This document shows, piece by piece, positions 50,642-59,360 of a DNA stretch of 59,360 nucleotides. Position 1 is the first letter of the stretch. Every line of letters begins with the position of its first letter. The translations under genes and the position numbers were made by a program. A model generated the notes under the pieces. The model was not told the origin of the DNA. It saw only the letters and a program-made list of their open reading frames with translations, and did no database searches. This DNA is from Kofleriaceae bacterium (GTDB lineage: Bacteria > Myxococcota_A > Polyangia > Haliangiales > Haliangiaceae): the NCBI GenBank assembly GCA_018058095.1, contig JAGPCO010000023.1, positions 1-59,360 on the forward strand. The letters are read 5' to 3'.

Positions 50642-53048
<2,407 letters not shown>

Positions 53049-55139
53049 ATGCAGCCGGGTGGCGGCGGAGACCGCGACGACACCGACTCCCCGGCGACCC
53101 TGCGCGAGCCGCTGGCGTCGACCGCGGTCGATGCGGGCGCGGCCACCGTGGCCGGGCCCGCGCCGATGCCGGCGGCGACCCGGCCGCTGGGCAAGCGCGG
53201 CAACCCCAACCCCAACCCCAGCGCCGACGCCAGCGCCAGTGCCGACGCCGCCGCTCCCGATGCCTCGGCGCCGACGATGGCGGTCGGTTCGGCGGTCGGG
53301 GCCAGCGGTGGCTCCAGCGGCGCGGTGACCCGGCCCCGGCGGACCAGCTGGTCGCCAGGGGATCTCGGCGACGAGCGCTACGCCCTGGCCGGCCAGCTCG
53401 GGCGCGGCGGCATGGGCGAGGTCCTGCTGGCGCGCGACGAACACATCGGCCGCGACGTGGCGATCAAGCGCATGCGGGCGCACACGCCGGGCCCGGACGA
53501 GCTCGGCCGCTTCCTGCGCGAGGCCCGGGTCCAGGGCCAGCTCGAGCACCCGGCGGTGGTGCCGGTGTACGACCTCGACGAGGACCGCGCCGGTCGCCCG
53601 TTCATCGTCATGAAGCGGCTGGTCGGGATCACCCTCGAGCAGCTGCTGACCGAGGCCAGCCGGGCCGGCGCTGATCGCGCCGCGATCCGCGCCCGCGCCC
53701 TGCGCGCGTTCGCCGACGTGTGCCTGGCGGTCGAGCTGGCGCACCAGCGCGGCGTGGTCCACCGCGACCTCAAGCCGAGCAACGTCATGCTCGGCGACTA
53801 CGGCGAGGTGTACGTGCTCGACTGGGGCGTGGCCCGGGTCGCGGCGCTCGACGGCGACGCCGCCGGGCCCGGCGGCGCTGCGCCGGTCGCGCTGACCATC
53901 GCCGACGACGCCCAGACCCAGGCCGGAGCGGTCATCGGCACCCCGGGCTACATGGCGCCCGAGCAGGTGCTGGGCGAGGTGGCCGGGCCGGCCGCCGACG
54001 TGTACGCGCTCGGCTGCATCCTGTACGAGATCCTGGCCGGCCAGACCCTGCACGGCCGCGGCGCCGCCGCGCTGGTCAGCACGGCCGAGGGCGTCGACGC
54101 CCGCCCGTCGCGCCTCGATCCGTCGGTGTCGCCCGAGCTCGACGCGCTGTGTGTACACGCCACCGCGCTGACGCCGGGCCAGCGCACGCCGTCGGCGCGG
54201 GCGCTGGGCGAGCAGCTGCAGCGCTTCCTCGACGGCGATCGCGACCTGGCCCTGCGGCGGGGCCTGGTCGCCGGCTTCCTGGCCGAGGCCGAGCAGGCCC
54301 TGGCCAGCGGCGGCGCCGACACGCCGGCGACGCGAGCGCAGGCCATGCAGGCGGCCGGGCGCGCGCTCGCCCTCGAGCCCGGCAACGCCGCCGCGGCCGC
54401 CATCGTGTCGCGCCTGATGCTGACCCCGCCGACCGACATGCCCGACGCGGTGGCGGCGCGGCTGGCCCAGCTCGACGTCGACACCGCGCGTGCCCTCGGC
54501 CGGCGCTCGGCCCTGGCCCAGCTCGGCTACCTCGGCGTGTTGCCGCTGCTGCTGTGGGCCGGCGTGCGGTCGTGGACCCCGGTGCTGGTGACCGTCGGCC
54601 TGGTCGTGGCCAGCGTCGGCGTGCTGGCGTGGATGGTGCGGCAACGCGCCATCCCGGTCGGGATGATCTACGTCCACGCCGCCATCAACGCCGTGATGAT
54701 CGCGGTCATGACCCGCGTCGTGAGCCCGCTGGTCATCGCTCCGACCCTGGCCGCCACCACCTTGCTCGGCTACGCCGTGCACCCGGGCTTCGGCCGGATG
54801 CGCTGGCTCGGCCCGATCCTGGCCGCCGGGGTGCTGGGGCCGTGGGCGCTCGAGATCGCCGGCGTGCTGGCCTCGACCTACCACTTCGCCGACGGCGCGC
54901 TCGTGCTGCACCCGGGCGCGCTGGCCCTGACCTCGGCGCCGAGCCAGCTGCTGCTGGCCGTCGTGCTGATGGCGCTGCTCGGCGTCGTCGGCCTGCTCGG
55001 CCGGGCCATCGCCAAGGACCAGCGCGCCGCCCAGCGCCAGCTCGAGCTGCAGGCCTGGCACCTGCGCCAGCTGGTCGGCCCCGGCGGTGACGAGGCCGCG
55101 GCCTCGTCGTCGTGGCCGCCGGCCCGGCCGGCCCCATGA
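53049..55139 (+). CDS. Membrane Ser/Thr protein kinase with polytopic C-terminus
   Basis: 696 aa. A Pro/Ala/Asp-rich N-terminus (~1-110) precedes a kinase domain (~115-400): [13 protein letters not shown] loop, catalytic Lys140, HRDLKPSN with Asp240, DWG in place of DFG (frequent in this branch), and [12 protein letters not shown] helical linker (~400-480) leads into about seven membrane helices ([35 protein letters not shown], and later [18 protein letters not shown]). Such kinases with a multi-pass C-terminus are seen in myxobacteria; the membrane part may sense a ligand. An FHA-domain activator, a typical kinase reader, is encoded ~1.7 kb downstream on the other strand. Confidence 0.9.
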   Translation: MQPGGGGDRDDTDSPATLREPLASTAVDAGAATVAGPAPMPAATRPLGKRGNPNPNPSADASASADAAAPDASAPTMAVGSAVGASGGSSGAVTRPRRTSWSPGDLGDERYALAGQLGRGGMGEVLLARDEHIGRDVAIKRMRAHTPGPDELGRFLREARVQGQLEHPAVVPVYDLDEDRAGRPFIVMKRLVGITLEQLLTEASRAGADRAAIRARALRAFADVCLAVELAHQRGVVHRDLKPSNVMLGDYGEVYVLDWGVARVAALDGDAAGPGGAAPVALTIADDAQTQAGAVIGTPGYMAPEQVLGEVAGPAADVYALGCILYEILAGQTLHGRGAAALVSTAEGVDARPSRLDPSVSPELDALCVHATALTPGQRTPSARALGEQLQRFLDGDRDLALRRGLVAGFLAEAEQALASGGADTPATRAQAMQAAGRALALEPGNAAAAAIVSRLMLTPPTDMPDAVAARLAQLDVDTARALGRRSALAQLGYLGVLPLLLWAGVRSWTPVLVTVGLVVASVGVLAWMVRQRAIPVGMIYVHAAINAVMIAVMTRVVSPLVIAPTLAATTLLGYAVHPGFGRMRWLGPILAAGVLGPWALEIAGVLASTYHFADGALVLHPGALALTSAPSQLLLAVVLMALLGVVGLLGRAIAKDQRAAQRQLELQAWHLRQLVGPGGDEAAASSSWPPARPAP

Positions 55140-55245
55140 CCTACTACCGGAGGTGCGGCGCCGCGGCGAGACGCGCCATTTCTCGGGCATGACGCGCCAG
55201 CGCCGGCCGGCACGTTCACGGTGACGGCGCGCCCGACCGGGATGC

Positions 55246-55251
55246 CACGAT
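55246..55251 (+). promoter_or_regulatory. -10-like box CACGAT
   Basis: CACGAT, 6 nt, ATG 55258. Weaker than the others because the first T is C. Confidence 0.35.
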
Positions 55252-55257
55252 CGGCTC

Positions 55258-56115
55258 ATGCGCGACCAGGTGGCGTCCGCGACCGTGTCTCCGGCGGCGG
55301 CCGAGCGAGCGCCGCGGTCGGGCGGAGGCGCGGGGATCGCCGCGCTGGAGGCGGCTGGTGACGCCGCGCCGGCCGACCTGGCGGCGCTCCTCGACGACTT
55401 CCCTGGTCAGCGCACCGCGATGCTCGGCTGGCTCCAGGCCCATCGCGGCAACGCGGTGGTGGCGCGCGTGCTCGAGGCCGAGCGGCGCGAGCTGCGGGCC
55501 GAGGCGCGCGGCGACCAACCGCTGACGGCCGAGCAGGAGCGGCAGATGTGGGAGGCGCAGACCACGATCCACGGCACCGCCGACGAGAGTGACCGCGCGG
55601 TGGTGCTGGCCGAGCTCGTGCGCTTGCCCGAAGGGGTGGTGCGCGAGGTGGTGCGGAGTGGGCTGCGGATCAAGGTGTGCCGCAACGACATCACCGAGAT
55701 CGAACCCAGCCTGGCCAGCCGGCGCCCGCGCGGCTGGGCCGAGGGCGAGACGTTCGCGGGCGTGCCAGGCGCCTACCACCCGCCCAGCCGCAGCGTGCTG
55801 GTCGCGGTGCAAGGCGGTCGCTTCGCGCCCGGCCATGGCTCGGCCCACCTGCTGTTCCACGAGCTGGCGCACGGCCTCGACGCCTCGACCGGAGCATCGC
55901 GCTCACGCGCGTTCCGCGCGGCCTACCAGGCCGACCAGGCAGGGCTGCCGGCCTACGAGCAGCAGGCCGGCAACGCCGGGCGGTCCGAGGCCTATGCCGA
56001 GAGCTTTGCTCGCACGTACGGCGGCGCCCCGGGCGCGATGGCCGGCAGCCCGGCGCTGGCCGGCTACTGGCGCGATGACGAGATGACCCAGGCCGCGGGC
56101 CGGAGCGGGCGATGA
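55258..56115 (+). CDS. ATLF-like zinc metalloprotease, putative effector
   Basis: 285 aa, ATG. No signal peptide. Residues ~35-80 (LAALLDDFPGQRTAMLGWLQ, then AHRGNAVVARVLEAER) form a helical segment I have not matched. The C-terminal ~150 residues hold the zinc site HELAH (201-205) in LLFHELAHGLD and the downstream SEAYAESFARTYGG with Glu244/Glu248, the layout of the ATLF/Pro-Pro endopeptidase group. Lacking export sequences, it could be a contractile-injection or type VI effector, or act inside the cell. Overlaps the next gene by 4 nt (ATGA). Confidence 0.75.
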   Translation: MRDQVASATVSPAAAERAPRSGGGAGIAALEAAGDAAPADLAALLDDFPGQRTAMLGWLQAHRGNAVVARVLEAERRELRAEARGDQPLTAEQERQMWEAQTTIHGTADESDRAVVLAELVRLPEGVVREVVRSGLRIKVCRNDITEIEPSLASRRPRGWAEGETFAGVPGAYHPPSRSVLVAVQGGRFAPGHGSAHLLFHELAHGLDASTGASRSRAFRAAYQADQAGLPAYEQQAGNAGRSEAYAESFARTYGGAPGAMAGSPALAGYWRDDEMTQAAGRSGR

Positions 56116-56414
56116 TCACCGCGGCGAGCCCCGGCCACGAGGCGGCTGCGGGCAGCGACGTGGGTGGTGAGGGTGGCCGCGGCGGCGGTGAGGGCGGTGC
56201 GGGTGACGGTGAAGGAGGGAGCATCGGCGCGGCGACCATGCAGGCGGACGGCACGCTGATCCTGCAGCTGCGAGCCGAGGCCGAGGACGGCACGATCGGG
56301 GACGCGCTGCTCACGTACCGGCCGGATCATCCTCGCTATGCGGCGGTGCTCGCGCACCTCGGGCCGCTTCGCCCGGGCGCGACCTGCATGGTCAAGCCCT
56401 GGCCACGCGGCTGA
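56112..56414 (+). CDS. Small acidic protein coupled to metalloprotease
   Basis: 100 aa, ATG overlapping the protease stop. A Gly/Glu-rich N-terminal half (~1-40), then ~60 residues of mixed alpha/beta (TLILQLRAEAEDGTIGDALL, TYRPDHPRYAAVLAHLGPLR) ending near CMVKPWPRG. No known domain. Translational coupling suggests an inhibitor, immunity protein or chaperone for the protease. Confidence 0.55.
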   Translation: MITAASPGHEAAAGSDVGGEGGRGGGEGGAGDGEGGSIGAATMQADGTLILQLRAEAEDGTIGDALLTYRPDHPRYAAVLAHLGPLRPGATCMVKPWPRG

Positions 56415-56420
56415 GGGAGA

Positions 56421-56745
<325 letters not shown>

Positions 56746-56824
56746 GAAGGGGTCAGGGCGGCGACAGCTGCGAGCCAGCTACCGGACCGGCAGGAGCGGC
56801 AGGGCGGCCGTCAGGGGGAGACGA

Positions 56825-58303
<1,479 letters not shown>

Positions 58304-58352
58304 GCCGCTTGAAGAGGGTCGGCTTCACAACCCCTTCGCTTCAGGAGCCCTC

Positions 58353-58871
58353 ATGCGTACCTCGCTGCTCGCCGCCGCCGCCCTCGCCACGCTCACCACC
58401 GCCGCCTGCAAGGACAAGGGCAAGGACGGCGCCCCCGCCGCCAAGACCGAGGGCGGCGCCGCCACCAAGGCCGCGCCCGCCGCCAAGGCCGCGCTCGAGC
58501 TGCCCGACTTCGGCCTGCTCATCGACGCTGGCAAGGACGCCCAGGTGATGGACATGACCGTGGGCGACACCAAGACGCTCATGGTCCAGGGCGAGGGCCT
58601 GGTGGTCACCGTCGCCACCGTCCCGGCCGACGCCACCTTCGAGCTGGCGATCGAGGACGCCAAGATGTTCAGCCCGACCCTCAATCGGCAGGACAAGACC
58701 GCCGACGGCTGGGTCCTCGAGTACCAGAACAAGGGCTCGATGGGCGACAACTTCTTCGTCGAGATCGTCCGCACCGTCGGCGGCAAGCGCTACAAGTGCT
58801 CGGCCACCACGCCGAACAAGGCCCAGGCCGAGGCCGGCGCCGCCGCCTGCCAGACCCTGCGCACGAAGTAG
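58353..58871 (+). CDS. Small lipoprotein, parent of the tandem array
   Basis: 172 aa, ATG with AGGAG (58340) upstream. Lipobox LTTAAC, a Lys/Ala-rich linker, then a beta-rich domain (VMDMTVGDTKTLMVQGEGLV, SPTLNRQDKTADGWVLEYQN) closing with two Cys (YKCSATTPNKAQ, then AAACQTLRTK). No family recognised. Its last ~55 bp are repeated downstream many times. Confidence 0.7.
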   Translation: MRTSLLAAAALATLTTAACKDKGKDGAPAAKTEGGAATKAAPAAKAALELPDFGLLIDAGKDAQVMDMTVGDTKTLMVQGEGLVVTVATVPADATFELAIEDAKMFSPTLNRQDKTADGWVLEYQNKGSMGDNFFVEIVRTVGGKRYKCSATTPNKAQAEAGAAACQTLRTK

Positions 58872-59360
58872 TACGGCCGAGGTCGGCCACCCCGCGCGCA
58901 CCAGCGCCCAGGCGGAAGGCCGGCGCCGCCGCCTGCCAGACCCTGCGCACGAAGTAGTGCGGCCGAGGTCGGCCACCCCGCGCGCACCAGCGCCCAGGCG
59001 GAAGGCCGGCGCCGCCGCCTGCCAGACCCTGCGCACGAAGTAGTACGGCCGAGGTCGCGCGCACCAGCGCCCAGGCCAAGGCCGGCGCCGCCGCCTGCCA
59101 GACCCTGCGCACGAAGTAGCACGGTCGAGGCCGCCTGCCGCGCGGCCGAGGTCGGCCACCCCGCGCGCACCAGCGCCCAGGCGGAAGGCCGGCGCCGCCG
59201 CCTGCCAGACCCTGCGCACGAAGTAGCGCGGCCGAGGTCGGCCACCCCGCGCGCACCAGCGCCCAGGCGGAAGGCCGGCGCCGCCGCCTGCCAGACCCTG
59301 CGCACGAAGTAGTACGGCCGAGGTCGCGCGCACCAGCGCCCAGGCCAAGGCCGGCGCCGC
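58872..59360 (+). repeat. Minisatellite from the 3' end of the lipoprotein gene
   Basis: At least six units, plus a partial one cut by the window edge. Ends of units (each TAG): 58957, 59043, 59119, 59226, 59312. Lengths 86, 86, 76, 107, 86. Each repeats the codons for the QTLRTK-TAG end of the parent gene plus GGCCGAGGTCGGCCACC, which contains a hairpin (GGCCGA/TCGGCC). Most units contain a 1-bp insertion relative to the gene, so they do not extend its reading frame. Confidence 0.9.

Noticed and set aside
58341..59348. Minus-strand frame with repeated GRWCARG and RVWQAAAPA units
   Set aside because: Created by the tandem array on the other strand; the parent lipoprotein gene has the signal peptide and ribosome site.

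Overview
The window is a very GC-rich bacterial chromosome segment; the first ~4.3 kb is visibly less GC-rich. The gene content (eukaryotic-type Ser/Thr kinases with membrane or TPR tails, PilZ-like and PEGA proteins, many Ala/Pro-rich lipoproteins, two sigma-54 activators, a Lys-tailed bacterial histone, an rplM-rpsI-argC cluster) points to the Myxococcota, perhaps a Haliangium/Kofleria-type lineage. That placement is inferred from gene content and style only. No tRNA, rRNA, CRISPR array or complete insertion sequence was seen.

Layout. (1) 1-4585, minus strand: an accessory toxin-immunity island. A putative polymorphic-toxin gene with an immunity-like gene is followed by a run of toxin 3' remnants. 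Three of the remnants in the window sit directly before an intact small gene, and segments are separated by copies of a 26-bp repeat. (2) 4732-8785, plus: a penicillin-acylase-type lipoprotein and a receiver protein. (3) 8968-19178, plus: a membrane Ser/Thr kinase, a pseudokinase/ATPase/TPR regulator, and an overlapping PilZ-DnaJ-TPR / short Hsp70 / GbsR-type regulator operon. (4) 19304-24779, plus: a di-heme c-type protein, a CpXC protein, and a histidine kinase/NtrC pair. (5) 24832-31046: small lipoproteins, a putative outer-membrane protein with a coiled-coil periplasmic partner, a CorA/ZntB-type transporter, and a VanX-type dipeptidase. (6) 31117-33545: a bd-type oxidase subunit carrying a heme c motif, with its membrane partner. 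(7) 33579-36934: a hybrid kinase with a degenerate receiver, divergent from OxyR and an amidase. (8) 36938-45302: a PilZ-like/PEGA protein, a histone, a beta-propeller lipoprotein, a cyclophilin lipoprotein and a small lipoprotein. (9) 45389-49487, minus: B12-radical SAM, Nudix, argC, rpsI, rplM. (10) 49722-52474, plus: nadK and recN. (11) 52475-59360: two hexanucleotide-repeat blocks, a Ser/Thr kinase, an ATLF-like metalloprotease, an FHA sigma-54 activator, and a small lipoprotein whose 3' end has expanded into a tandem array.

Expression style. Many genes have a TANNNT hexamer 5-8 nt before the start codon and no Shine-Dalgarno. This suggests widespread leaderless transcription and was used to choose several starts. 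Histone, rpsI, recN and the last lipoprotein instead have clear purine-rich ribosome sites. GTGA/ATGA overlaps tie PilZ-DnaJ/Hsp70/GbsR, oxyR/amidase, argC/Nudix/radical SAM, the oxidase pair and the metalloprotease pair into translationally coupled units.

Best leads: the toxin-remnant island with its boundary repeat, the bacterial histone, the J-protein/Hsp70 operon, the in-frame repeat insertion in a signal peptide, and the 3'-end minisatellite.
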